Positions 52,750 through 60,739 of a DNA stretch of 64,000 nt are shown piece by piece (position 1 is the first letter of the stretch; each line of letters opens with the position of its first letter). The position numbers and the translations under genes are program-made. The DNA lies in the NCBI RefSeq assembly GCF_025137375.1, contig NZ_CP073720.1:2318501-2382500 (forward strand), in the 5' to 3' direction. The notes below the pieces were generated by a model, which was not told the origin of the DNA, searched no databases, and saw only the letters and a list, made by a program, of their open reading frames with translations. Origin of the DNA: Dactylosporangium fulvum. Lineage in GTDB: Bacteria > Actinomycetota > Actinomycetes > Mycobacteriales > Micromonosporaceae.

Positions 52750-53706
52750 ATGCCCGTTGAGATCCGTGACTACTACGCAGTCCTCGGTGTCCGCCGCGAA
52801 GCGAGCACCGAGGAGATCCAGCGCGCATACCGGACCATGGCCCGTCGCCACCATCCCGACGTCAACCGGGAGCCGGGCGCCGAGGAGCGGTTCAAGGAGA
52901 TCAGCGAGGCGTACCACGTCCTGTCGAACCCGCGCAGCCGTCGCAAGTACGACCGGTTCGGCGCCGGGTGGCGGCAGGCGCCCGACGACGCCGGCCCGCG
53001 CGACACCGGGCGGCGGCATGCGCCGCCGTCCCGGTCCACAGTGGACATCGATCTTGAGGATCTGCTCGGCAGCCTGTTCGGCGGGCGGTTCGGTGGCCGC
53101 TTCGGGGGCGGCTTCCGCGGCTACCAGAGCGGCGGGCTCGGCTCCACGCCGGTGCCGGGCGCGGACACCCAGGCGGAACTGACGATCAGCGTCGAGGACG
53201 CATACCTCGGCGGCCGGCGCCGGATCACGATGCCGGGCCCGGCCGGACGGCCACGGCAGTACGGCGTGAACATCCCGGCCGGTGTCGTCGAAGGCCAGCG
53301 GATCCGGCTGGCCGGGCAGGGTGCGGCCGGGGCGCGGGGCGGACGGCCCGGCGATCTGTACCTGGTGGTGCACCTGGCGCCGCACCCGCGGTACAAGGTG
53401 GAAGGGCGTGACGTGATGGTGGATCTACCGGTGAGCCCATGGGAGGCGGCTCTTGGCGCGGTCGTCCCGGTCGGCACGCCGGGCGGCGACGTCCGCCTGG
53501 AGGTGCCGGCCGGGTCGTCGTCCGGGAGGAGGCTACGGCTGCGCGGGCAAGGCGTGCCGAACCCGCGGGGCACCCCCGGCGACCTGTTCGCCGAGGTACG
53601 GATCGTGGTGCCGGGCAACCTGTCCCGGCGGGAGCGGCAGCTCTTCGAGGAACTGGCCGCCGAGTCGACCTTCGACCCACGCGAGGCGGGACGGGGTGCG
53701 CCATGA
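52750..53706 (+). CDS. cbpA: CbpA-type DnaJ chaperone
   Basis: 318 residues, ATG 52750 with gcgggaggtcgccag in front. J domain (residues ~5-70) with HPD motif (RRHHPDVNREPGAEERF), a Gly/Phe-rich stretch (LGSLFGGRFGGRFGGGFRG), and two C-terminal beta-domains with AELTISVEDAYLGGRRRITM. No zinc-finger domain, so this is the CbpA/type II class. It stimulates DnaK. Its stop overlaps the CbpM start by 4 bp (ATGA). Confidence 0.95.
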   Translation: MPVEIRDYYAVLGVRREASTEEIQRAYRTMARRHHPDVNREPGAEERFKEISEAYHVLSNPRSRRKYDRFGAGWRQAPDDAGPRDTGRRHAPPSRSTVDIDLEDLLGSLFGGRFGGRFGGGFRGYQSGGLGSTPVPGADTQAELTISVEDAYLGGRRRITMPGPAGRPRQYGVNIPAGVVEGQRIRLAGQGAAGARGGRPGDLYLVVHLAPHPRYKVEGRDVMVDLPVSPWEAALGAVVPVGTPGGDVRLEVPAGSSSGRRLRLRGQGVPNPRGTPGDLFAEVRIVVPGNLSRRERQLFEELAAESTFDPREAGRGAP

Positions 53707-53984
53707 CCTATGCGCTCGCGCCGCTGCCGTACCTCTCCCTCGAACGCTTCGCCGAGATGGCCGGCCTGCACCCGGAGATGGTGCACCGGCTGGTCGCACT
53801 CGGCCTGGTGGAGCCCGCCGTGGACGCGCACGGTGAGCAGTGGTTCACGGTGACCCAGCTGACGACCGTGGCCCGCGTCCGGCGCCTCCACGCCGGGCTC
53901 CCCCTCAACTACGCCGCCGTCGGCGTGGTGCTCGACCTGCTCGACCGCATCGACGAGCTGGAGGACCGCCTGCGGCGGTCGTGA
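53703..53984 (+). CDS. cbpM: CbpM-type chaperone modulator
   Basis: 93 residues; ATG 53703 overlaps the CbpA stop as ATGA. It is a MerR-like winged-helix protein without the effector domain: SLERFAEMAGLHPEMVHRLVALGLVEPAVD and FTVTQLTTVARVRRLHAGLPLNYAAVGVVLDLLDRIDELE. CbpM binds the J domain of CbpA and inhibits it. The gene pair and spacing make the partnership clear. Confidence 0.92.
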   Translation: MTYALAPLPYLSLERFAEMAGLHPEMVHRLVALGLVEPAVDAHGEQWFTVTQLTTVARVRRLHAGLPLNYAAVGVVLDLLDRIDELEDRLRRS

Positions 53985-54030
53985 GCGGTCCTTCGGTGTT
54001 CTGAATCTCTCGCACGGCAAGGAGGACGTG

Positions 54031-54606
54031 ATGCTGAGAAGAGAAGCGTGGTTGCTGGGTATCCGCGGGGTGCTCGCCGTCGTGTTCGGCATCCTCGCGG
54101 TGGTGTGGCCCGGGGTCACGGTCATCGCGCTGGCCCTGCTCTTCGGCGTGTTCGCGATCGTCACCGGCATCGAGCAGCTGGTGCACGCGATGCGCCCCGC
54201 AACCGGCCCGTCGAACCCGGTGACCGGCTTCGCCGACGGCAAGGGACCTCGGATCGCCCGGGCGGTCGCCGGGGTCGTGGGCATCGTCGTCGGGATCATG
54301 GCGATCGTGTGGCCGGGCATCACCGCGGTGGCGCTGGCCATCCTGGTCGGTGTCTGGGCGGTGCTGATCGGCCTGTCCGACCTGTGGCTGGCGACCCGCC
54401 AGCACGGGGGCTGGTCGCTGGCCCTCGTCGGCGCGATCGCCATCGTCGCCGGCCTGTTCATCATGGTGCGCCCCGCGGCCGGCGCGCTGGCCATCGCGTG
54501 GGCGATCGGTGTCTACGCCATCATCAGCGGCATCCTGCTCCTGGTGGCCGCCTACCAGCTGTCCCACCAGGGCTCCGGCCGCGGCCGGATGGCCGCCGCG
54601 CACTGA
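54031..54606 (+). CDS. HdeD-family (DUF308) membrane protein
   Basis: 191 residues, ATG 54031 with aaggaggacgtg in front. Six predicted helices in three repeat pairs with the HdeD signature GVLAVVFGILAVVWPGVT and GVVGIVVGIMAIVWPGIT (Pro-Gly after Trp). Conserved in acid and stress resistance in enterobacteria, less defined in actinobacteria. It follows the chaperone genes on the same strand, suggesting a stress operon. Confidence 0.9.
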   Translation: MLRREAWLLGIRGVLAVVFGILAVVWPGVTVIALALLFGVFAIVTGIEQLVHAMRPATGPSNPVTGFADGKGPRIARAVAGVVGIVVGIMAIVWPGITAVALAILVGVWAVLIGLSDLWLATRQHGGWSLALVGAIAIVAGLFIMVRPAAGALAIAWAIGVYAIISGILLLVAAYQLSHQGSGRGRMAAAH

Positions 54607-54631
54607 GAAAAGCGCACTGAGGAAGCGCGGC

Positions 54632-55018
54632 TCAGGGCGCCCCGGTCTCGTGGGAGACGTGGGCGTGGACGATGCGCCAGCCGGCGGGGAGACGGACCCA
54701 GGTCTGGGACTGCCGCCCCGGCCGGCCCTCCCGCCGGGGGTAGTCGAACATCGTCGTGACGACGGCGAGATCGCCGCCGAAGGCCGTGATCCTCGTGTCG
54801 AACAGCCGCCGCCCGGCCGGCAGCGGCGGCTGGCACTCCCGCCAGGCGCGCAACGCCTCGGCGCCGTCCTGCCGGTCCCCGATCCCGAACCGCACCACGG
54901 CCGGCGAGTCCCAGAACGCGTCCGCCATCGCGGCGGTGTCGTTGGCGACGAGGGCCTTCTCGTAGGCGGCGAAAGCGGCGGCCACCTCGGCGACGACCTC
55001 ACTGCGGTTGACGTCCAT
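54632..55018 (-). CDS. AtzH-like (NTF2-fold) protein
   Basis: 128 residues from ATG 55018, cacgcagggagaccgc in front. NTF2-like fold (MDVNRSEVVAEVAAAFAAYEKALVANDTAAMADAFW) with the AtzH-type VVRFGIGDRQDGAEALRAWR and HAHVSHET. In s-triazine catabolic clusters AtzH is encoded beside allophanate hydrolase AtzF and acts on dicarboxyammonia-type intermediates. It is the last gene of the operon 60.6-54.6 kb. Confidence 0.85.
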   Translation of the reverse strand: MDVNRSEVVAEVAAAFAAYEKALVANDTAAMADAFWDSPAVVRFGIGDRQDGAEALRAWRECQPPLPAGRRLFDTRITAFGGDLAVVTTMFDYPRREGRPGRQSQTWVRLPAGWRIVHAHVSHETGAP

Positions 55019-55089
55019 GCGGTCTCCCTGCGTGAGCCGATCCAGGTGCGGTGGTCCCGAGACCACCACACCGGGATCAGCGGCGGTTC

Positions 55090-56745
55090 CTAACGCTGCG
55101 CGGCCGGTGCCGCGGTCGGTGCTGCGACCGGTACTGCGGCCGGTTCCGGTGCGGGCGCCGGCGGCAGGGCCGCCCCGGCCGGACCGGCCTCCAGCCGGTC
55201 CAGCTCCAGCTCGTCCGGGTCCTTCGGCCGCGGCTCGGGCCTGGTCAGCGCGAACAGGCCGCACACCACCGCGATGAACACGTAGCCGAGGGCCACCGGG
55301 CCGTTGGCGTTCCATTCCACCTGCTCGCCGTGGATCAGGCCGACGAACGACAGCACCGCGCCGGCCAGGGCGAAGACACCGGCGTGGACGAACCGTTTGT
55401 CGATGATGAACGCCACGACCGAGCCCAGCACCAGGCCCGCCAGGATCGCACCCTGGCCGAGGACCAGCAGGCCGTGGTACACGACGCCGTTGCCCTCCAG
55501 CGCCGCCGAGCCCACCTGTGCGGCCGTGGTGCCGGCAGCCGCCAGCGAGTTGTCGATCTGGCTGGTCGCCCACTGGGCGATGTTCGGCACCAGCGCCGCG
55601 ATGACCGCCGCCGCGTGGGCCTTCGGGGAGAACTGGAACGCCTGCGCGCCGATCAGCAGGCCGATGTAGAGCAGGATCGGCACGATCGCCGGCAGCGGGA
55701 ACACCGCACCGAGCAGGCCGAACATGCTCAGGAAGCACAGCAGCGCGATGACGATGCCCGTGGCCATCGAGTAGCCGCTGCGCCCGCCGGCCTTCTTCCA
55801 GCCGGGGTGGCCGACGTAGACCGCCGGCGGGAACGGCGAGCCGAGCGCCGAGCCGATGATGGCGCCCGCGCCGTCGGCGAGCAGGACGCTGCGCAGGTTG
55901 TAGTGGTCACCGGCCGCGGCGGCGCTCTCCACGTTGGACATGCCCTCGGTGAAGTTGTAGACGCCGAGCGGGATCGCGGTCGCGAGCAGCGGCGCCACGT
56001 CGGACAGGCCGGAGAACAGCAGGTCGAGATGCAGGCCCGGCAGGGCGAAGCCGATCTCGTCGACCGCGGCGCTCACCGCGTTGCCGTCCATCGCGCCGCC
56101 GATCCAGCCGATCGCGGTGCCCAGTAGCAGGGCCGCCAGGCCGATCGGGAAGTTGCCGGGCAGCTTCGTGTCGGTGAGCAGGCCGATGAGCAGCAGTGCG
56201 AACACCGGCAGCGCGACCCAGGCGAGGTTCCACATCCGGGCCGCCGGCAGCATCGAGATGAACGTGATCGAGATGCCGGCCAGGGTGCCCAGCAGCGCGG
56301 CCCGTGGCGCGTACTTCCTGATGTACGGGCCGACGAACGCGCCGATCAGCACGATCACGCCGATGATGAACGCCCACGCCAGCCCGGCCTTCCAGGCGAG
56401 GGTGGCGTTCTGCGTCTTGAGGTACACCGGCAGCATGATGACGAAGATGACGATGAACATGTGCGGGACACTCGGCCCGTAGGGCAGCGCGGTGACGTCG
56501 GTGCGGTGCTCCCGGCGGGCGAGGCGCCGCGCGAGGAACGTGTAGTAGACGTTGCCGACGACGAGCGCGATACCGAGCGCCGGCAGGATCGCGTGGAACA
56601 CGTCGCGCTCGCTGAGCTTGACCACGAAGAGGCAGAGCGAGGTCAGCGTCAGGACGTTGACGAGCACGTTGACGCCGAAGCCGAAGAACGCATTGGTGTC
56701 GCCGCGGACCCACCAGGGGACCCGTAATGCGGTGTTCGTTGCCAT
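55090..56745 (-). CDS. NCS2-family permease
   Basis: 551 residues, ATG 56745. About twelve to fourteen membrane helices. The NCS2/AzgA-like motifs are seen: LPYGPSVPHMFIVIFVIMLP, IGLAALLLGTAIGW, GVYNFTEGMSNVESAAAAG and NPSSALGSPFPP-type (IIGSALGSPFPPAVYVGHPGWK). The last ~45 residues are Ala/Pro-rich and soluble. NCS2 proteins import nucleobases or similar nitrogen heterocycles using protons. In this operon it probably imports the heterocycle or biuret substrate. Confidence 0.9.
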   Translation of the reverse strand: MATNTALRVPWWVRGDTNAFFGFGVNVLVNVLTLTSLCLFVVKLSERDVFHAILPALGIALVVGNVYYTFLARRLARREHRTDVTALPYGPSVPHMFIVIFVIMLPVYLKTQNATLAWKAGLAWAFIIGVIVLIGAFVGPYIRKYAPRAALLGTLAGISITFISMLPAARMWNLAWVALPVFALLLIGLLTDTKLPGNFPIGLAALLLGTAIGWIGGAMDGNAVSAAVDEIGFALPGLHLDLLFSGLSDVAPLLATAIPLGVYNFTEGMSNVESAAAAGDHYNLRSVLLADGAGAIIGSALGSPFPPAVYVGHPGWKKAGGRSGYSMATGIVIALLCFLSMFGLLGAVFPLPAIVPILLYIGLLIGAQAFQFSPKAHAAAVIAALVPNIAQWATSQIDNSLAAAGTTAAQVGSAALEGNGVVYHGLLVLGQGAILAGLVLGSVVAFIIDKRFVHAGVFALAGAVLSFVGLIHGEQVEWNANGPVALGYVFIAVVCGLFALTRPEPRPKDPDELELDRLEAGPAGAALPPAPAPEPAAVPVAAPTAAPAAQR

Positions 56746-56749
56746 GACG

Positions 56750-57430
56750 TCACGTCCTCTGCAGAGTGGGCTGGAGCGCCGCGATGAAGGTGGGGGAGTC
56801 GGCGACCCAGCCGAAGATGCCGCCCTGCGCGGCGATCATCTTCAGGCCGGTCTCCTGGAACTCCGGGAAGTACGAGCCGACGCAGTCGGAGAGCACGAGG
56901 CACTCGTAGCCGCGGTCGTTGGCCTCCCGGACGGTGGTGTGCACGCAGACCTCGGTGGTGACGCCGGTGACGACGAGGCTGCGGACGCCGAGTGACGTCA
57001 GCAGTTCGCCGAGCCCGGTGGCGTAGAAGGCGCCCTTGCCGGGCTTGTCGACGACCGGCTCGCCGGGCGCCGGCGCGAGCTCGTCGATGATGTCGTGGCC
57101 GTACTCGCCGCGGATCAGGATCCGCCCCATCGGCCCGGGCGCGCCGATGCGCATGCCGGGGTCGCCGCGGTTGAGCTTGGCGGGCGGGCAGTCGGACAGG
57201 TCGGGCAGATGCCCCTCCCGGGTGTGGATGATCGTCAGGCCGGCCGCGCGGCACGCGGCCAGCAGCGCCGCGGTCGGCGCGATCGTGCGCCGCAGCTGCG
57301 AGACGTCGTTGCCGAGCGTCTCGCCGAAGCCGCCGGGCTCCATGAAGTCGCGCTGCATGTCGATGACGAGCAGCGCCGTCGTCGCCGGGTCGAAGGTGAA
57401 CGGTCCGGGGAGTGCTTCGAGAGTGGCCAC
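56750..57430 (-). CDS. Isochorismatase-like cysteine hydrolase, biuret-hydrolase relative
   Basis: 226 residues, GTG 57430, 4 bp before the permease gene. Cysteine hydrolase triad: Asp in VIDMQRDF, Lys in VDKPGKGAF, Cys in VTGVTTEVCVHTTVREAND. Compared with the next gene it has shorter N- and C-termini and FPEF in place of the biuret-specific ATD loop. Possible substrates are biuret, ureidoacrylate or another amide formed in the same pathway; the two paralogues may act in sequence. Confidence 0.85.
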   Translation of the reverse strand: MATLEALPGPFTFDPATTALLVIDMQRDFMEPGGFGETLGNDVSQLRRTIAPTAALLAACRAAGLTIIHTREGHLPDLSDCPPAKLNRGDPGMRIGAPGPMGRILIRGEYGHDIIDELAPAPGEPVVDKPGKGAFYATGLGELLTSLGVRSLVVTGVTTEVCVHTTVREANDRGYECLVLSDCVGSYFPEFQETGLKMIAAQGGIFGWVADSPTFIAALQPTLQRT

Positions 57431-57445
57431 AGTGGACGCTCCTGT

Positions 57446-58138
57446 TCAGGCCGTCGCCGCGATCACGTCGGCCGACGTGGCGACGCAGCCGAAGACCCCG
57501 CCCTGCATGGTCACCATGTGCAGCGCGGCGGCGTGGTTGGACGGGTCGGTAGCGCCGGTGCAGTCGGAGAGGATCAGGCACTCGTACCCGCGGTCGTTGG
57601 CCTCGCGCATCGTCGTGTGCACGCACACGTCGGTGGTGATGCCGGTCAGGATCAGGTGGGTGATGCCGTGGGTGCGCAGCACCAGGTCGAGGTTCGTGGC
57701 GTAGAAGGCGCCCTTGCCGGGCTTGTCGACCACGACCTCGCCCGGCGCCGGGGCGACCTCCGGCACGATCTCCCAGCCCGGCTCGCCCTTGACGAGGATC
57801 CGTCCGCACGGGCCGGTCGAGCCGATCTCCGCGCCGATCCGCGCGGAGCGCCACCGCTTGTTGGGCGGCAGGTCGGACAGGTCGGGGTCGTGACCCTCGC
57901 GCGTGTGGACCACCAGCATCCCGAGGCCGCGGACGTGGTCGAGCAGTTTCGCGGTCGCCGGCAGGCCCGCCCGGGTGAGGCCGATGTCGTAACCCATGCT
58001 GTCGACGTAGCCGCCCGGCCCGCAGAAGTCGGTCTGCCAGTCGATGCACAGCAGCGCCGTACGGCCGACCGGCACGGAGCCGTCGTAGGGCCAGGCGTAC
58101 GGCTTCGCGCCGACGACCGGGCCGATGGTTGCACTCAT
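57446..58138 (-). CDS. biuH: Biuret amidohydrolase
   Basis: 230 residues, ATG 58138, overlapping the allophanate hydrolase stop by 4 bp (ATGA). It matches known BiuH closely along its length: [74 protein letters not shown], and [29 protein letters not shown]. The triad Asp-Lys-Cys is intact. It hydrolyses biuret to allophanate and ammonia, and allophanate hydrolase of the upstream gene completes the process to CO2 and ammonia. Confidence 0.92.
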   Translation of the reverse strand: MSATIGPVVGAKPYAWPYDGSVPVGRTALLCIDWQTDFCGPGGYVDSMGYDIGLTRAGLPATAKLLDHVRGLGMLVVHTREGHDPDLSDLPPNKRWRSARIGAEIGSTGPCGRILVKGEPGWEIVPEVAPAPGEVVVDKPGKGAFYATNLDLVLRTHGITHLILTGITTDVCVHTTMREANDRGYECLILSDCTGATDPSNHAAALHMVTMQGGVFGCVATSADVIAATA

Positions 58139-59892
58139 TCCGCCTCCTCCTTGCGAAATGCGCGCCAGCCGCCGCCGGCGCTGATGTCCCGGCCGTCCCG
58201 GGCCGCGTACGCCTCGCACAGGAACCCGGGGACGACGCCGCCGCCGGCGATCGACACGTGACCGATCGACAGCGGTGCGGAAACGCTCGTGAGCAGCGCG
58301 CCCAGCGCCGTCGCCGGCACGCGCCACAGCTCGACCTCGATCGCGGTGCCGCCGTCGGCGACCCGCACCAGCCCGGGCAGCCCGGCGTCGCCGACCGGCA
58401 GCCGGAACAGCCGGTAGCAGGGCGCGGTCCGGGTGGTCCGGACGAACCGGCCGCCGAGCGCGACCAGCTCCGCGTTGCGCGGCTCGCCGCGCAGGTGGTG
58501 CCCGACGACCGCCAGCTCGACGGTGCCCGCCGCCGGGTCCCATGCCGCCGCCGGTGCCGCCGGTTCGCCGTGCAGCGCGGCCGCCAGCGCCAGCAGGGTC
58601 GCCTCGCTGAACGCGGGGCCGATCAGGGAGAGGCTCGCCGGCCGGCCGTCCGGGGTCCGTCCGTTAGGTACGGTGACCACCGCGAGGTCGAGCAGGTTGG
58701 CGAACTGGGTGTACCTGCCGAGGATCGCGTTGCGCCGCAGCGGTTCGGCGGCGATCTCGTCGAGCGTGTACGTCGTCGGCACGGTCGGCAGGGCCAGCAC
58801 GTCGATCCGCTCGAAGAGCCGGCGGGTCACGGCCCGCAGTTCGCGCAGCCGGTGTTGCGCGCGGAACGTGTCCGCCGCGGTGAACCGCCGGCCGCCCTGC
58901 AGGATGCCGCGCGTCAGCGGCAGGATCTGATCGGCGTGGTCGCGCAGGAACGGCTCCAGGTCGGCCAGCCGCTCGGCGACCCACGGCCCCTGGTAGAGCA
59001 GGCTGCCGGCCTCCAGCAGGGGCGCGAGGTCCACCTGTTCGGCCGCGCCGGTGAGCCGGGCCAGGGCGAGGCAGCCGGCGACGTACCGCTCGGCCTGCCC
59101 GCGGTCGCCCTCGAAGTCCAGCGCCTCCGGACGGGCGACGCCGAGGCGCACGGCCTCCGGAGGTACGACCTCCGGATCCGCGGCGCGGGACCACGGATCG
59201 TCCGCGACGGGCCCGCGCACCACCTCGAGGACCGCCGCGGCGTCGGTGACGTCCCGCGTGAAGACCGAGACGCAGTCGAGCGAGCGGCAGGCGGGCACCA
59301 CGCCGACGGTGCTGAGCAGGCCGCGGGTCGGCTTGAGCCCGACGATGCCGTTGAACGCGGCCGGCACGCGGCCCGAGCCGGCGGTGTCGGTGCCGAGCGA
59401 AAACGCGACGAGGCCGGCCGCCACGGCGACCGCCGAGCCGGAGCTGGAGCCGCCGGCGATGAGGCCGCCGCCGAAGACGCTCTCGACCGCGCCGTACGGC
59501 GAGCGCGAGCCTGTCAGCCCGGTCGCGAACTGGTCGAGGTTGGTCTTGCCGACGAGCATCGCACCGGCGGCCAGCAGCTTCTCGACGACGGGGGCGTGGC
59601 GCTGCGGGACGTACGCGAAGGCGGGGCACGCGGCGGTGGTCGGCAGGCCGGCGACGTCGATGTTGTCCTTGACGGCGAACGGGATCCCGAACAGCGGCAG
59701 GCCGGCCGGGTCCAGACGGCGCAGCTCGGCGGCGCGGGCGCGCAGCGCGTCCGGGCCGGCCTTCGTGATCCACACCGCGGGCGGCGCGGGCGCGGCGGCG
59801 ACCTGCTCGGCGACGTCGGCCGGGGTCAGCTCGCCGCTCAGGTACGCCTCACGGAGGGCGGTGATGCCGGTGCGGGTGGCCGTGGCGGTCAT
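58135..59892 (-). CDS. atzF: Allophanate hydrolase
   Basis: 585 residues from ATG 59892. N-terminal amidase-signature domain with the catalytic Lys in [11 protein letters not shown], cis-Ser in [10 protein letters not shown] and nucleophile Ser in [11 protein letters not shown]. The C-terminal domain is the AtzF-type extension ([18 protein letters not shown]..., [57 protein letters not shown]), needed for full allophanate turnover. It converts allophanate to CO2 and ammonia. No ribosome-binding site is seen; two inverted repeats lie right before the start, so it may be leaderless. Confidence 0.95.
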   Translation of the reverse strand: MTATATRTGITALREAYLSGELTPADVAEQVAAAPAPPAVWITKAGPDALRARAAELRRLDPAGLPLFGIPFAVKDNIDVAGLPTTAACPAFAYVPQRHAPVVEKLLAAGAMLVGKTNLDQFATGLTGSRSPYGAVESVFGGGLIAGGSSSGSAVAVAAGLVAFSLGTDTAGSGRVPAAFNGIVGLKPTRGLLSTVGVVPACRSLDCVSVFTRDVTDAAAVLEVVRGPVADDPWSRAADPEVVPPEAVRLGVARPEALDFEGDRGQAERYVAGCLALARLTGAAEQVDLAPLLEAGSLLYQGPWVAERLADLEPFLRDHADQILPLTRGILQGGRRFTAADTFRAQHRLRELRAVTRRLFERIDVLALPTVPTTYTLDEIAAEPLRRNAILGRYTQFANLLDLAVVTVPNGRTPDGRPASLSLIGPAFSEATLLALAAALHGEPAAPAAAWDPAAGTVELAVVGHHLRGEPRNAELVALGGRFVRTTRTAPCYRLFRLPVGDAGLPGLVRVADGGTAIEVELWRVPATALGALLTSVSAPLSIGHVSIAGGGVVPGFLCEAYAARDGRDISAGGGWRAFRKEEAE

Positions 59893-59911
59893 ACTGTCGA
59901 TTGTCGACAGT
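59893..59911. promoter_or_regulatory. Operator-like inverted repeat at the allophanate hydrolase start
   Basis: ACTGTCGA-TTG-TCGACAGT, a perfect 8-bp inverted repeat touching the ATG. The TTGTCGACA core is similar to sites of FadR-type GntR regulators. The GntR gene lies just upstream. Confidence 0.75.
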
Positions 59912-59914
59912 CCT

Positions 59915-59941
59915 GTTACACGGACCGGCCCGCCGTGTAAC
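59915..59941. promoter_or_regulatory. Second inverted repeat between GntR and allophanate hydrolase genes
   Basis: GTTACACGG (59915-59923) and CCGTGTAAC (59933-59941), perfect 9 bp with a 9-nt spacer. May be a second operator or a terminator for the GntR gene. Confidence 0.6.
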
Positions 59942-59966
59942 GCATCGATGTCGTGGTGCTCTCGTC

Positions 59967-60605
59967 CTACTGCAGGTAGGAGCGGGCACCGTGGTCGTCG
60001 AGGGCGGCCAGCACCGCGGCCGGGTCGCGGCTCGACACCGCCTCGAACAGCCGCTCGTGGCGGTGCACGCCGTCGTGCTCCGGCGCGACCTCGGCCTCCC
60101 GCCGCAGGTTGAGTGCCATGTACAGCTGGATCTTCACCAGCACCGACTCGTAGACCGAGGTGAGCTGGCGGTTGCCGGCGAGCGCGACGACGGCGACGTG
60201 CAGCTCGCGGTGGGCCGTGGCCATGTCGTAGCGGTCCCCGCGGGCGTCGGCCTCCTGCATCGCCTTCATCGCGGCGGTGATGCCGCCGAGGTCGGCGTCC
60301 GGCGGCGTGGTCGTCACCGCGTGGCGCTCGAGGACGTCGCGCACCGCGTACAGCTCCTGGATGTCCACCGCGGACAGCGTCGCCACCCGCGCGCCGCGCC
60401 GCGGCACGTGCTCGACGAGTCCCTGCTGGGCCAGCAGACGAAGCGCCTCGCGCAACGGCGCCCGGCTGATCCCGAACCGGCGGGTCAGCTGCTCCTCGAC
60501 CAGGCGCTCACCCGGGTCGGCGCCGCCGCCGAGGATCTCCCGGCTCAGCCGGGACACCGCCAGCTCGACCAGGCTCGCGCTGGCCAGCTCGTCGGACTCC
60601 CTCAT
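59967..60605 (-). CDS. GntR (FCD-domain) transcriptional regulator
   Basis: 212 residues, ATG 60605. Winged helix at residues ~10-75 (LVEEQLTRRFGISRAPLREALRLLAQQGLVEHVPRRGARV) with the recognition helix RAPLREALR, then the FCD ligand-binding domain of all-helical type (ELYAVRDVLERHAV, HRELHVAVVALAGNRQL, LYEAVSS). Metal ligands of FCD (Asp, His) are present in DMATAHRELH and HERLFEAV. It probably represses the biuret operon 75 bp downstream and is relieved by a pathway amide. Confidence 0.92.
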   Translation of the reverse strand: MRESDELASASLVELAVSRLSREILGGGADPGERLVEEQLTRRFGISRAPLREALRLLAQQGLVEHVPRRGARVATLSAVDIQELYAVRDVLERHAVTTTPPDADLGGITAAMKAMQEADARGDRYDMATAHRELHVAVVALAGNRQLTSVYESVLVKIQLYMALNLRREAEVAPEHDGVHRHERLFEAVSSRDPAAVLAALDDHGARSYLQ

Positions 60606-60739
60606 CGGATCAGTGTGGCAGACTCGCTCACACCCGCTGGACGCCGTGCGGCGGGCTCACACGCACCGGAGGCCGGGCGACGGGCTCACACCCGCCGGAG
60701 GCCGAGCGGCGGCTCACACGCGCTGGGCCGGGCGGCGGC
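60606..60739. repeat. 26-29 bp imperfect tandem repeat
   Basis: Five units beginning ctcacac at 60627, 60656, 60685, 60713 and 60739 with ccggaggccg-like middles. It fills the gap between the GntR gene and the ABC exporter stop. Confidence 0.85.

Noticed and set aside
60606..60739. CRISPR-like appearance of the 28-bp repeats
   Set aside because: Repeats are contiguous and diverged, without unique spacers or cas genes.
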